Shown in pieces: positions 13,249-21,357 of a stretch of 64,000 bases of DNA. The translations under genes were made by a program, and so were the position numbers. Numbering within the stretch: the first letter of the stretch is position 1; the number at the start of each line of letters is the position of its first letter. The stretch is taken from positions 124,001 through 188,000 of the IMG/VR virus record IMGVR_UViG_3300042515_001753; one strand, 5' to 3'. The DNA is from a virus. Under the pieces are notes generated by a model that made no database searches, had not been told where the DNA came from, and worked only from the letters and a program-made list of their open reading frames with translations.

Positions 13249-13625
13249 TCTTCTACCTCCCAAGGGGATTTGCGATTCATAAGTTTTCTCAAAGACTCTA
13301 TTTGTTCTGGGTCTGGATTGTTTATTTTTTCAACCAGTGTATCATATGCTTCTTGAGATACATACATCGTCTCTGGTTTGACACCCTTACCCCATAACTT
13401 CTCAAACCATTTTTTACTCATTACATAAGAATAATAAGGGTCTCTGCCTGATAGATTATAAGGGTCAAAATTTGGTTGAGACATTATGTATTCATCCTGC
13501 ATTTGATAATAACCTATATTCAACTCTTCCCAGAAGGCACAACGGTCTATGCGGTCATTATAATCAAGACGAAAGTGAATACAATTACCCCAGGACCACC
13601 AAGCATCTTCAAACCAAGTCTTCAT
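13245..13625 (-). CDS. Hypothetical protein, 126 aa
   Basis: Tryptophan-rich N-terminus (MKTWFEDAWWSWGNCIHFRL), tyrosine-rich middle, and a C-terminal VSQEAYDTLVEKINNPDPEQ then LRKLMNRKSPWE, a pattern I associate with short phage and bacterial proteins of unknown role. Overlaps both neighbours. Confidence 0.65.
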   Translation of the reverse strand: MKTWFEDAWWSWGNCIHFRLDYNDRIDRCAFWEELNIGYYQMQDEYIMSQPNFDPYNLSGRDPYYSYVMSKKWFEKLWGKGVKPETMYVSQEAYDTLVEKINNPDPEQIESLRKLMNRKSPWEVEE

Positions 13626-13840
13626 TTTCCTTCAAGAATATCAAGTTGTTCAGCAGCATAAGAACCAAAGTCAATCTCACCTAACTCTGTATCACCACAA
13701 TACTCGGGCACATTCTCTATCATAAATTCATCAAGATAAAGAAACACACGAATTGCTCTGCGTTTATCGTGTTCGCAAATTTGTGAATGAGGTTCCGCAA
13801 TAGTGTTCGTAACCATCTCAAAGAATTCTTCCAAAGTCAT
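13622..13840 (-). CDS. Hypothetical protein, 72 aa
   Basis: MTLEEFFEMVTNTIAEPHSQ, then RRAIRVFLYLDEFMIENVPE: helical and acidic. First gene of the five-gene operon that ends at 12550, preceded by a TATAAT cassette. Confidence 0.65.
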   Translation of the reverse strand: MTLEEFFEMVTNTIAEPHSQICEHDKRRAIRVFLYLDEFMIENVPEYCGDTELGEIDFGSYAAEQLDILEGK

Positions 13841-13863
13841 CAGGTTTCTGTGTGTATGAATGT

Positions 13864-13921
13864 ATTATAGCATAAAAAAAGGACCCCGTGAAGAGTCTGG
13901 TGGACAGTTTGAGAAGTGGTT
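13864..13921 (-). promoter_or_regulatory. Hairpin/TATAAT cassette
   Basis: TATAAT at 13869-13864 with seven T residues just upstream (13874-13880) after a weak GACTC/GGGTC hairpin, which would end late transcripts of the LamG gene. The palindromic element is strongly diverged here. Confidence 0.65.
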
Positions 13922-15094
13922 TTAGATACCAAACCTTCCTCTGGTTGCATTATAGTTCTGTTGGACTTCTTGTGCTGTGAGTGCTCTGTTGTGAATATTT
14001 CCAGAATATACTCTCCCATTAAAGTAATAAGCTCCGTAACCACCATCCCATCTACCCAAACAAATTGGATAGTTTGTTGATTTTGGTGTTGCTGAAAGTA
14101 TATAAGAAGAATCTAACTGACCATTTATATACCAATAAATTTTATTCTCCGATGAGTTATAAACTAAAACTGCGTTAAAAATAACATCATTGGTAATAAT
14201 AAAATTTGTCACTTTAGCATCATATTCTCTTGTTCCATTTGTATACCCAATTGAAGGTGCAAGTTTGTTTGCACCTACGTGATTAATTCCAAAATTTGCT
14301 GTTGAAGCATAATTGTGTTGTGTTAAAATTCCCGCAGGAGCATTTGGTCCTCCAGTAACCATTGCCCATACTGAAAAAGTTTGACTTCCAGATATTGTAG
14401 TATTTGCAGTTGTTACAAAATCATTAGTTCCATCAAAACTCAAAGAACCACCATTTGCACTACTATAAGTCGGTCCATTCGTCAGTGTTCCTGTATTCCC
14501 ATTACCAATCAAATCTCTCCAAGTGGTTCCATTTGTATTTGATATGGAATTAAATGAAGATGCAGAACTTGCTTTTTCTAACTGAAATCCATCAACCCAT
14601 AGTGTCACACCATTAACATAACAATCTATTCTAACTTGTACTCCAGCAGTAGTTGCTTGTGTCATAGTATAACTACCAGAAATACGAGTCCATTCTGTAG
14701 TTACACTATAATAAGGTTGTCCATATGCAATATAATTTCCACTTGAGTTGGACTCAAATATTAGCATAGATGCTGAAAATGATGAACTTCCTTTTACCCA
14801 AAAACTAAATGTCCAAGTTTGTCCTTGTGCAGCAGGAGATAAAGTAAATGGGAGTGAATTATATGTATTAGTATATGCAGCAGTTCCTGATGTTATTAGT
14901 TTTAAGGGAGAATTTCCAACTGGACTTGAAGTTGAAGTATCTCTGGATACTGTCATTTGATGCCCACTGGTTCCCCAAGAATATCCATCTAGTGGATAAG
15001 GAAAAACATTTTGACTATAACTTTTTGTATTTGCACCATCAAGTGCTAATACTAAACCACTCTCACTTACATCAGGACCCGCAGCACAAGCCAC
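13922..15094 (-). CDS. LamG-fold adhesin-like protein, 390 aa
   Basis: Start is GTG (MACAAGPDVSESGLVLALDG); a strong GGAGGG lies 8 bases upstream, inside the end of the previous gene. After a carbohydrate-binding-type insert (residues about 30-195) comes a concanavalin/LamG domain with TWRDLIGNGNTGTLTNGPTY, SFDGTNDFV, and the end NRALTAQEVQQNYNATRGRF. That ending is shared with the two proteins to the right. Such domains bind sugars or surface proteins, so a tail-fibre or capsid decoration role in host contact is likely. Confidence 0.75.
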   Translation of the reverse strand: MACAAGPDVSESGLVLALDGANTKSYSQNVFPYPLDGYSWGTSGHQMTVSRDTSTSSPVGNSPLKLITSGTAAYTNTYNSLPFTLSPAAQGQTWTFSFWVKGSSSFSASMLIFESNSSGNYIAYGQPYYSVTTEWTRISGSYTMTQATTAGVQVRIDCYVNGVTLWVDGFQLEKASSASSFNSISNTNGTTWRDLIGNGNTGTLTNGPTYSSANGGSLSFDGTNDFVTTANTTISGSQTFSVWAMVTGGPNAPAGILTQHNYASTANFGINHVGANKLAPSIGYTNGTREYDAKVTNFIITNDVIFNAVLVYNSSENKIYWYINGQLDSSYILSATPKSTNYPICLGRWDGGYGAYYFNGRVYSGNIHNRALTAQEVQQNYNATRGRFGI

Positions 15095-15095
15095 C

Positions 15096-15425
15096 TTACA
15101 TACCCTCCATAATACTCACCCATTCCTCACCACTCAATATCTCTAAAATCTCTGTGTAACTATAAATCCCTTCAAGTGTTGTGAGTTCACTAATAAAACT
15201 TGGTGGTTGTGGTTCTTGTGGTATGATTGTTTCTATTTCGTTTGTCTCTGCGTTTGTGATTTCATAAGGTGTTGGGTCATAAGGTCCTTGGTCCCACTTT
15301 ACGAAAGTTTTAGTACCATCTGTGCTGATGCGAAGTGTTTCTGCGGAAGTTTCGCATACTTGAGAGAAATCAATCTTATCAATTTCTGTTGTTGAGAAGA
15401 TTGCAAAGTTTCTTGATTCGTACAT
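15096..15425 (-). CDS. Fibre-associated hypothetical protein, 109 aa
   Basis: MYESRNFAIFSTTEIDKIDF, a T-F-V-KWD middle and a proline-rich stretch, ending IYSYTEILEILSGEEWVSIM. Proteins of this type sit between fibre genes in cyanophages; a structural or chaperone role is inferred from context only. A weak late box (TCTAAATA, 15445-15438) precedes it. Confidence 0.65.
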   Translation of the reverse strand: MYESRNFAIFSTTEIDKIDFSQVCETSAETLRISTDGTKTFVKWDQGPYDPTPYEITNAETNEIETIIPQEPQPPSFISELTTLEGIYSYTEILEILSGEEWVSIMEGM

Positions 15426-15440
15426 AGTTTTTTTAGATAT

Positions 15441-16202
15441 TTAGATTCCATAACGTGATCGAATAGCACTAAAGTTTTGTCGGACTTCTGCTGCTGTGAG
15501 TGCTCTGTTGTATGCGGACATTGTTGATATTTGTCCAGCAAAAATATCACAACATCCACGATATCCAATTCCAGGTTCATATGTGGGTATGGCAACGTTT
15601 CCGCCAGCACCAGCGGCAATAGCCACACTTCCAGAAACAATACCATCAACATAACCATATATTGTATAACTTCCAAGTTGTGCTGCTCTATCAAAAACTG
15701 CAGTCATCATATGCCAGTTTCCATTATTTAAAGTTGAACCACCCAAACCACCTTCTTGATATCCAAAACCACCAACACCACCAATTAAATAATATACCCC
15801 ACCAGTATCGGTCATACCAAACCTCCACCCATCAGAACTTGAAGTATTACTAAAAATAGTTTCTCTATCCCCTGCTGCTTTTACTGATATGTTTCTTCTA
15901 ACAAATGTATTTAAAGTAAAAGAACCAGTCGTTGGAACAATAACGCTAGACATAGTAAAACCATTACCATCACTAGCAGTAGCATAAGATGTAGGAGTAT
16001 TCATACTAAAATCAAAAAAACCAGAAGAATTATAGGTTACTTGACCTCCATACCCACCAATATTTGTTCTTGTTGCATTATTGCCTCTACCACTCAAATC
16101 AGTCCAAATTTCTCCAGTTCCAGGATAAGACCTAGGGTTCCCAGCATCTAAAGCAAGTACCAATCCCGATGAAACTATGGAAGGATTATAAGATATTCCC
16201 AT
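15441..16202 (-). CDS. LamG-fold adhesin-like protein, 253 aa
   Basis: MGISYNPSIVSSGLVLALDA, then WTDLSGRGNNAT, a beta-sandwich body, and the end AYNRALTAAEVRQNFSAIRS. Paralogue of the LamG genes on both sides; similarity is highest at the two ends and lowest in the middle, as in exchangeable receptor-binding proteins. A late promoter box CATAAATA is at 16236-16229. Confidence 0.75.
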   Translation of the reverse strand: MGISYNPSIVSSGLVLALDAGNPRSYPGTGEIWTDLSGRGNNATRTNIGGYGGQVTYNSSGFFDFSMNTPTSYATASDGNGFTMSSVIVPTTGSFTLNTFVRRNISVKAAGDRETIFSNTSSSDGWRFGMTDTGGVYYLIGGVGGFGYQEGGLGGSTLNNGNWHMMTAVFDRAAQLGSYTIYGYVDGIVSGSVAIAAGAGGNVAIPTYEPGIGYRGCCDIFAGQISTMSAYNRALTAAEVRQNFSAIRSRYGI

Positions 16203-16228
16203 TCTCTCTCAATACCTCTTCGTTTTTA

Positions 16229-16236
16229 TATTTATG
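16229..16236 (-). promoter_or_regulatory. T4-type late promoter box
   Basis: Minus strand CATAAATA, 27 bases before the ATG of the 253-aa LamG gene; it overlaps the last codons and stop of the upstream 234-aa gene region. Confidence 0.6.
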
Positions 16237-16941
16237 TTATACTGAGAACCTGCCTCTAAGGGCATTATAGTTTTGTTGGATTTCTGTTGCGGAGAGTGCT
16301 CTATTATAATAAGAAACATTTGAAATATTTCCATTCCAAAGCTCAGATACTATTGCTTGATTTCCACCAATTCTAAAGTCAACGCTTAAATCTGGTGAAG
16401 AAGATAAAGAACTATAAGAAAAAGTTTGAGAAGAATTATTTAAATATATGGTTACTGATGGAGATGCTATTGACCCAGATACAGTAACTGCATAAAAATT
16501 CCAAACATTGGCAGACGGGGTTAAAGTACCATTAAATTGAAATCCGCCCCCAGAATTTGATGCAAAATATCTTAAATTTCCAGTATCAACTCTTAAAAGA
16601 CTGTACAATTGACCAACTGAAACAGCTTTATAAACTCCCCACAATGTGCTAGATGAAGAAAAAGAATTTGCTTTTGCCCACATAGATATTGTAATCGGAA
16701 CTTGAACTCCATTTAATAAACTTGGTGTTCCCAAAGTTACATAATCATTACTGCCATCAAACACAATAGACCCTAAATTACTACTATTATACCCAACACC
16801 ATTCACAAGAGTTCCATTATTCCCACGACCACTCAAATCAGTCCAAGCAGTTCCAGAACCAGGATAAGACTTTGAGTTCGCAGCATCTAAACAAAGGACA
16901 AGACCATTTGTAATTATGGAGGGACTGTGAGCAAGCGACAT
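16237..16941 (-). CDS. LamG-fold adhesin-like protein, 234 aa
   Basis: MSLAHSPSIITNGLVLCLDA, then YPGSGTAWTDLSGRGNNGTL, IVFDGSNDYV and the end NRALSATEIQQNYNALRGRF: a minimal LamG/concanavalin sandwich. Third member of the tandem set. A late box (AATAAATA, 16970-16963) lies upstream. Confidence 0.75.
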   Translation of the reverse strand: MSLAHSPSIITNGLVLCLDAANSKSYPGSGTAWTDLSGRGNNGTLVNGVGYNSSNLGSIVFDGSNDYVTLGTPSLLNGVQVPITISMWAKANSFSSSSTLWGVYKAVSVGQLYSLLRVDTGNLRYFASNSGGGFQFNGTLTPSANVWNFYAVTVSGSIASPSVTIYLNNSSQTFSYSSLSSSPDLSVDFRIGGNQAIVSELWNGNISNVSYYNRALSATEIQQNYNALRGRFSV

Positions 16942-16962
16942 TTTATAAGTTCTCTGTGTTCT

Positions 16963-16970
16963 TATTTATT
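16963..16970 (-). promoter_or_regulatory. T4-type late promoter box
   Basis: Minus strand AATAAATA, 22 bases before the ATG of the first LamG gene and overlapping the stop codon region of the upstream small gene. It separates the late LamG unit from the early operon upstream. Confidence 0.65.
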
Positions 16971-17139
16971 CTGGTGTCTCATCACTCAAAGAAACCCTGA
17001 GATTATCACCCCCAATATGAAGGTGAAATATCCTTCCATCATTCAAGTATATTCCGCACCAATATACATCTTCCGTCATATTTTCCCAGTGAACCATCTT
17101 CACATCTTCCAACACAAACTCATCAGGATTTTCAGTCAT
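16966..17139 (-). CDS. Hypothetical protein, 57 aa
   Basis: MTENPDEFVLEDVKMVHWEN, then YLNDGRIFHLHIGGDNLRVS. Beta-rich; start chosen by the 4-base ATGA overlap with the upstream zinc-ribbon gene. Confidence 0.6.
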   Translation of the reverse strand: MTENPDEFVLEDVKMVHWENMTEDVYWCGIYLNDGRIFHLHIGGDNLRVSLSDETPE

Positions 17140-17345
17140 TTTGCCTCCCAGAGATTCCCAATGATACCACATTCGTGAAACCTTCTTGTAGTATCACAAT
17201 AACGACCATTAGATTTCCCAGTCACAACATTTCCAGTTACAAGTGGATGAACGCACAAATCAAATGTGTCCCCAGAACCAGTAATATGAGCAGACCAATC
17301 TTTTTTATAGTGCTTACAATCCTTACATAATTTTATTTCAGTCAT
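17136..17345 (-). CDS. Zinc-ribbon-like protein, 69 aa
   Basis: CKDCKHYKK near the start, then DLCVHP, YCDTTRRFHECG and a final IGNLWEAK. The CxxC followed by spaced C/H residues is a metal-binding layout I know from small phage and bacterial proteins. Function unknown. Overlaps both neighbours. Confidence 0.65.
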   Translation of the reverse strand: MTEIKLCKDCKHYKKDWSAHITGSGDTFDLCVHPLVTGNVVTGKSNGRYCDTTRRFHECGIIGNLWEAK

Positions 17346-17608
17346 TGATAAGGATTGGGTAGATTTTTGACTACTTCAGTAAAGAAAGAAAGACGGTCTT
17401 TGGTGTAAGCAACATCTACATTATGTGTCTCACAGAGTTTCATAATCTTCATAGTCTTTTCGTTGTAAAAAGAATATCCCTCAAATTGCCCATACTCAAC
17501 ATTATCAAGAAGTGATTCCTTCATCACCTCAAAGAGTTGAAAAAGTTCTTGTTGAGAGAGTTCTACTTGTCGTTCAGTTTGTTGGTGCCCGTTGAATGTG
17601 ATTTTCAT
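17342..17608 (-). CDS. Hypothetical helical protein, 88 aa
   Basis: MKITFNGHQQTERQVELSQQ opening, then helices through ELFQLFEVMKESLLDN and RLSFFTEVVKNLPN. ATGA overlaps at both ends. No motif recognised. Confidence 0.6.
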   Translation of the reverse strand: MKITFNGHQQTERQVELSQQELFQLFEVMKESLLDNVEYGQFEGYSFYNEKTMKIMKLCETHNVDVAYTKDRLSFFTEVVKNLPNPYQ

Positions 17609-17769
17609 AGTGTTTCAGCAAAAGATTTAGCATACTCATCATTCACCAGTTTACAGAGTCCCATAATGTCCTGTTTCATTTCAGGTGTTGTTCCTGTCTT
17701 ACAAACCTCATCATAGAAGTTAGTAAGTGAGACTGTGAGAATATTCAGTTGTCGTTGAGTGAGGTTCAT
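17605..17769 (-). CDS. Hypothetical helical protein, 54 aa
   Basis: MNLTQRQLNILTVSLTNFYD, then KQDIMGLCKLVNDEYAKSFA. Similar in layout to the 88-aa neighbour. ATGA overlaps both sides. Confidence 0.55.
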   Translation of the reverse strand: MNLTQRQLNILTVSLTNFYDEVCKTGTTPEMKQDIMGLCKLVNDEYAKSFAETL

Positions 17770-17924
17770 TTGATGTTCAAATACTTTTTGTTGGAAATCA
17801 TATGGTCCAGAACTTGAGCAAGTTTCTGCTCATAAGTTGGATTATGATACTTCAAACATTCAACATAAGCATCGTGAAGACGAGCATACAAATCATCCCA
17901 GTGCTGTTTGTTAATGGTGGTCAT
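17766..17924 (-). CDS. Hypothetical helical protein, 52 aa
   Basis: MTTINKQHWDDLYARLHDAY, then YEQKLAQVLDHMISNKKY. All-helical. ATGA overlap downstream. Confidence 0.55.
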   Translation of the reverse strand: MTTINKQHWDDLYARLHDAYVECLKYHNPTYEQKLAQVLDHMISNKKYLNIK

Positions 17925-17925
17925 T

Positions 17926-18186
17926 TCAATTTACTCCATACAATTCCAAAATCCTTTTCGCAACAACAATAGAAAGTTCTTTGTTGCCGATAGACATATC
18001 TTCGGTGATGTTTTTAGAACCTTCTTCAAGTGCTTTCTCACTTGAACGGATGTAAACTCCCGAATTGTCTGCGTTTAGTTCTACACGATAAACCATTTCC
18101 TCTGCTTCATCGGTGAATTCATAAACATCGGTCAAACTATGAACAATTTGAGTTCCGGAAACGATATTGTAAGGTTGAAAAGTCAT
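17926..18186 (-). CDS. Hypothetical protein, 86 aa
   Basis: MTFQPYNIVSGTQIVHSLTD, a beta-hairpin region (MVYRVELNADNSGVYIRSSE) and a C-terminal helix. It has the strongest Shine-Dalgarno sequence of its operon (AGGAGGTTCTCC before ATG) and is the first gene after the cassette at 18215. Confidence 0.65.
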   Translation of the reverse strand: MTFQPYNIVSGTQIVHSLTDVYEFTDEAEEMVYRVELNADNSGVYIRSSEKALEEGSKNITEDMSIGNKELSIVVAKRILELYGVN

Positions 18187-18214
18187 TTGGAGAACCTCCT
18201 TTGTGTATAAAAGT

Positions 18215-18274
18215 ATTATAAGGCATCAAAGGGCACCTGTGAAGTGCCCTTGTGCCGGTTTCTCAAGTGTCCTC
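18215..18274 (-). promoter_or_regulatory. Palindrome/hairpin/TATAAT cassette
   Basis: TATAAT at 18220-18215; hairpin GGGCAC, loop, GTGCCC followed by TTT; palindrome copy TGTGCCGGTTTCTCAAGTGT at 18251-18274. Drives the operon from 17926 leftwards. Confidence 0.75.
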
Positions 18275-18623
18275 AAGTCCAAGTTCTAACATTTGCCTTT
18301 GGGTGTTCCTTACAAGCATCCAACACCTCTTCCACAAAGGGAACAAAGTCTTTGTAAGTTCCCCAACCATTAGAAGCATCAAACTGCTTATAGTGTTCTG
18401 GATGAGATTTGAGTTTTAGAAGTCCTGCCTCAAGATGTGGAATAAGTTTATCAGCAGTTGGATTTTCATAAAGGTCATCAGGACGCCACAGACACTTATA
18501 GATGCCTGCTTCTTCTGCCATCGTATTCAGGTTGTGAGTGATGTTTCCAGAATACAACTCAACCTTATGAGGTTCAGGTGCTCCCGTATCAACTTCAATT
18601 TCCAACGAAATATCAAGAGACAT
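18273..18623 (-). CDS. Conserved-type hypothetical protein, 116 aa
   Basis: MSLDISLEIEVDTGAPEPHK, NITHNLNTMAEEAGIYKCLW, HLEAGLLKLKSHPEHYKQFD, ASNGWGTYKDFVPFVEEVLD. The NITHNL--MA--AG-Y--LW and NGWG-Y--F--FV patterns recur in bacterial and phage proteins of unknown function. Stop lies within the palindrome of the cassette downstream. Confidence 0.7.
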   Translation of the reverse strand: MSLDISLEIEVDTGAPEPHKVELYSGNITHNLNTMAEEAGIYKCLWRPDDLYENPTADKLIPHLEAGLLKLKSHPEHYKQFDASNGWGTYKDFVPFVEEVLDACKEHPKANVRTWT

Positions 18624-18646
18624 AATGTGTTTGTGCTTATGAGACT

Positions 18647-18705
18647 ATTATAAGGCATCCACAGGGGGATTGGTGAGGTCTTGTGCCGGTTCTTCAATCG
18701 TCTCT
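18647..18705 (-). promoter_or_regulatory. Palindrome/TATAAT cassette
   Basis: TATAAT at 18652-18647, which also supplies the stop codon of the upstream gene. Palindrome copy TGTGCCGGTTCTTCAATCGT from 18682. Drives the 116-aa gene. Confidence 0.65.
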
Positions 18706-18905
18706 GTGTCTTCCAGTTCGTGTATAAGTTCCCAAAGGTCTCTACAACTCACTACCATATCACCACATCCAAATTCACGATATTCTTCAAACTCTTCAAT
18801 CACAAACCGAAGTGCGGCGGAGATTACTTTTTCCCTATCGTTCTTTTTGGGACGAAGAGTACAACACATCGTTGCTTCTACAATTCTATCTGCGGGTGAT
18901 AACAT
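18648..18905 (-). CDS. Hypothetical protein, 85 aa
   Basis: MLSPADRIVEATMCCTLRPK opening; helical core (ALRFVIEEFEEYREFGCG). The C-terminal residues ETIEEPAQDLTNPPVDAL are translated from the whole cassette, and the stop is inside its TATAAT box. Confidence 0.65.
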   Translation of the reverse strand: MLSPADRIVEATMCCTLRPKKNDREKVISAALRFVIEEFEEYREFGCGDMVVSCRDLWELIHELEDTETIEEPAQDLTNPPVDAL

Positions 18906-19225
18906 TATGCTACACCCTCCGCACTATCTTTGAATTCTTTTACTTTTTTAAGGAATGAAATTGATTGTTGATAAAGTGCCTCAATCAAGTCCTCAATATC
19001 AGCAATCGCAATCTCATTATACTCCCTGTTTAGGTTCTCACAACGCAGAGCATCAATCATAGACTGAAATGCGATAATTTGTTGCTGTTCTGGTGTGATA
19101 GGAGTTCCGTGAGGAAGTCCAGAACATTCAAGATTATGGAAATCATTATACCTTTGAAGCACACGATTACTCTTTTCTCTGCGTTCTGCTTCCTCAAACA
19201 TTTCGTCAGGATAAGGTTCAGTCAT
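18905..19225 (-). CDS. Hypothetical helical protein, 106 aa
   Basis: MTEPYPDEMFEEAERREKSN, then long helices with ENLNREYNEIAIADIEDLIE. Shares a base between stop and next start (TAATG). Possibly a coiled-coil protein. Confidence 0.65.
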   Translation of the reverse strand: MTEPYPDEMFEEAERREKSNRVLQRYNDFHNLECSGLPHGTPITPEQQQIIAFQSMIDALRCENLNREYNEIAIADIEDLIEALYQQSISFLKKVKEFKDSAEGVA

Positions 19226-19599
19226 AATGCCTCCAGCACCTCAATAATACCCAGTATATCACGAACATTCACAACAAGCAACCCGTGGTCTCCATCTACA
19301 TTATAATTATCATAACCACACTGATTGATTAGTTCTCTCAAAAGAGCAGCATACTCATATCTCACTCTTGCAACCATCGGGTCGTCGTGTCCCTCACGAA
19401 TAAGTTTTCCCAGAGGAACACCACCATCAGAGACCCGGTGTGCGGCATTTAGAAGTTCTTGAGTTTGTTGTTGTGCTTTCAGTTTGCGGAGTTTCTGTGT
19501 TGCTCGTGCCGTGAGATACCTTTTGTTTTCTCGTAAGTTTTGGATTTCTTCTGGATTAAGTAGAAACCCGTCTGATATATTCCCGTATTCTTCAGTCAT
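19222..19599 (-). CDS. Hypothetical protein, 125 aa
   Basis: MTEEYGNISDGFLLNPEEIQ, a basic helix (RATQKLRKLKAQQQTQELLN) and VRYEYAALLRELINQCGYDN. Helical; overlaps both neighbours. No motif recognised. Confidence 0.65.
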   Translation of the reverse strand: MTEEYGNISDGFLLNPEEIQNLRENKRYLTARATQKLRKLKAQQQTQELLNAAHRVSDGGVPLGKLIREGHDDPMVARVRYEYAALLRELINQCGYDNYNVDGDHGLLVVNVRDILGIIEVLEAL

Positions 19600-19771
19600 C
19601 TCTTATATCCTTGAACCATTGGGAAAATTCAATCCACTTTTCATCATTTACTTTTTTTTGAAGTTCAGCAGCAGGGTAGTTTTTGTTTATTTTATGACAC
19701 CAAGCAGTCATCTCATCAATAATAAGAACCCGATGCCTATTAAGCATTTCGCAGATTTGAGCATCAGTCAT
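19592..19771 (-). CDS. Hypothetical protein, 59 aa
   Basis: MTDAQICEMLNRHRVLIIDE, then WIEFSQWFKDIRDD. Confidence 0.55.
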   Translation of the reverse strand: MTDAQICEMLNRHRVLIIDEMTAWCHKINKNYPAAELQKKVNDEKWIEFSQWFKDIRDD

Positions 19772-19919
19772 TCAGTTTTGCCTCAAGTTCGGCAATCTTC
19801 AGGTAGAGTTCCTCCAAGTGTGATGTGAGTTTATATGCGTTGATTTCACACATCTCATAGACACCATCGGTTGTGAGGTCTCCAAAGATGGTTCTCCAGT
19901 CGTCGGTTCTCTCAGTCAT
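19764..19919 (-). CDS. Hypothetical protein, 51 aa
   Basis: MTERTDDWRTIFGDLTTDGV, then a coiled-coil-like end (HLEELYLKIAELEAKLND). Overlaps both neighbours by 8 bases. Confidence 0.55.
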   Translation of the reverse strand: MTERTDDWRTIFGDLTTDGVYEMCEINAYKLTSHLEELYLKIAELEAKLND

Positions 19920-20091
19920 TTTCAGTTCCTCCATAAGGTTTCATACCAGCATTATAACCCATTTCGTGGATTTTTAGGGCAAACTCAACCATTTGTTTTT
20001 TGGTTGAAGAAAAATACTCTATTCCCTCATAATCATCAACCAATACTTCAAGATGCTTTTCAGCAAGGTCAAGCATTTCTTCTTCAGTCAT
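19912..20091 (-). CDS. Hypothetical protein, 59 aa
   Basis: MTEEEMLDLAEKHLEVLVDD, then QMVEFALKIHEMGYNAGMKP. First gene after the cassette at 20115; the K--E-GYNAG pattern is shared with other small proteins here. Confidence 0.55.
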   Translation of the reverse strand: MTEEEMLDLAEKHLEVLVDDYEGIEYFSSTKKQMVEFALKIHEMGYNAGMKPYGGTEND

Positions 20092-20114
20092 CAGGTGTCT
20101 GTGTGTATGAAAGT

Positions 20115-20172
20115 ATTATACGACAAAGGGCACCCGTTTTCAAGTGCCCGTGTTCCAGTTCGTAAAGTGTCC
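20115..20172 (-). promoter_or_regulatory. Palindrome/hairpin/TATAAT cassette
   Basis: TATAAT at 20120-20115; hairpin GGGCAC(T), loop, GGTGCCC then TTT; palindrome copy diverged on the left arm (GTTCCAGTTCGTAAAGTGTCC). It would also end late transcripts of the GIY-YIG gene. Confidence 0.7.
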
Positions 20173-20994
20173 TTATGCTATTCGTTTTCTTTTAGAAGTA
20201 TCAATACCTTTTGCTTTCTGGTATTTTGATAAACCACCAGAGTTAGAAACATAACCAGTTTCAAGGCACATCCATCTTTGTGCGTTATTTCTTTTTGATA
20301 ATTCACTTTTTTGTTCTGGTGTTAATGAAAAACAACCTGTACCCTCTTCATATCTTTTTCTCCCATTTCTTCTACCAATTTCACTTCTTACTTCTTTTGG
20401 TAATTTTCCAAGTCCATTTGCATATGCTTTTTTAGCAGAGGCAGATAATTCTTCACTTGTTAGTGCAAATATTCCGATACCAAGTTCTTGGACTTTTTGT
20501 GCTCCCTTTTTACCATCTTCGGTCATTTGCTCTTTGGTTCTACCAAACACTCCAGTTTTATTTTGCATTTGTGTTTTTGCTCCCATTTTACCACCTTTTC
20601 TACCTGCTTTGGATAGTTCTTCTTGCGTCATAGAAAATATACCAATATTTTCTTCTTTTATTTTTTTCACAAGTTTTTTACCATTTTCTTTCAAAACTTT
20701 CAAAGATACTTTTCCACCACAACCTTCATTAAGACACCACTTATCGGCATTAAAGAATGGTTTAATCAATCTTGTTTCAACTTCTTGTGCTTCTAACCAA
20801 CCTTCATCTGTGAAGTCAAAGAATTGAACTATTTGTTTCTTTGGTGTATAAAGTTTCCAACACCATCGGTTTGTCTTTGGAGAACCCATATAATACTCAT
20901 TATATGTTTTTTCTTTATGAACTCCATAATAGTAATATGGAACTTCTTCAAAGGTAATCTTATACAAGTATATTCTTGGACTTTGTGAAGTCAT
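20173..20994 (-). CDS. GIY-YIG-like homing endonuclease, 273 aa
   Basis: N-terminus IYLYKITFEEVPYYYYGVHK is a diverged GIY-YIG opening. The C-terminal two thirds hold repeated DNA-binding units: GIFSMTQEELSKAGRKGGKM, GVFGRTKEQMTEDGKKGA, GIFALTSEELSASAKKAY and GCFSLTPEQKSELSKRNN. Free-standing and inserted between two small-gene operons. Its own late promoter (21027-21020), hairpin terminator and an inverted repeat precede it. It is likely a selfish gene that cuts a site in related phages that lack it. Confidence 0.7.
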   Translation of the reverse strand: MTSQSPRIYLYKITFEEVPYYYYGVHKEKTYNEYYMGSPKTNRWCWKLYTPKKQIVQFFDFTDEGWLEAQEVETRLIKPFFNADKWCLNEGCGGKVSLKVLKENGKKLVKKIKEENIGIFSMTQEELSKAGRKGGKMGAKTQMQNKTGVFGRTKEQMTEDGKKGAQKVQELGIGIFALTSEELSASAKKAYANGLGKLPKEVRSEIGRRNGRKRYEEGTGCFSLTPEQKSELSKRNNAQRWMCLETGYVSNSGGLSKYQKAKGIDTSKRKRIA

Positions 20995-21005
20995 TTCTAT
21001 TCTAC

Positions 21006-21092
21006 TGGTACTGCATTAGTATTTATAAGAGTTTATAATAGAAAAGGTGCCCCGAAGAGCACCTAATCTGTCCGTAGAGAATTGCAGTACCA
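21006..21092 (-). promoter_or_regulatory. Late promoter inside inverted repeat, with terminator
   Basis: Arms TGGTACTGCA (21006-21015) and TGCAGTACCA (21083-21092) are perfect complements. Between them, on the minus strand, come a hairpin terminator with a UUCG loop (21063-21046, then TTTT) and late box TATAAATA (21027-21020). RNA started at the late box lacks one arm; read-through RNA has both and can fold over the leader of the endonuclease gene. Confidence 0.75.
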
Positions 21093-21102
21093 ACAGACAT
21101 TC

Positions 21103-21357
21103 TTATTTATTATCGTTCTCTACCTCTTCTTCCAGTTGCTTATAAAGCGCACATTCGTATCCACACAAAAATGCACTTTCAACCCAACTAATAAGTATTT
21201 GTTTCCTTTGGTTCTCATCCTCAATTTTTATGTCGTCCATAAAGTATTCATACCGATATGTAAATCTACCGTAAAAATCTTCATAAAACCATTTGTTAAA
21301 TGAAAGTTGAGCGTCTTTTTGAGGGTCAAAATATTCATTTGCAGGATGTTTAGTCAT
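21103..21357 (-). CDS. Hypothetical protein, 84 aa
   Basis: MTKHPANEYFDPQKDAQLSF, then WVESAFLCGYECALYKQLEE. Start by ATGA overlap with the upstream gene. Last gene of its operon, directly followed by the endonuclease control region. Confidence 0.6.
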   Translation of the reverse strand: MTKHPANEYFDPQKDAQLSFNKWFYEDFYGRFTYRYEYFMDDIKIEDENQRKQILISWVESAFLCGYECALYKQLEEEVENDNK

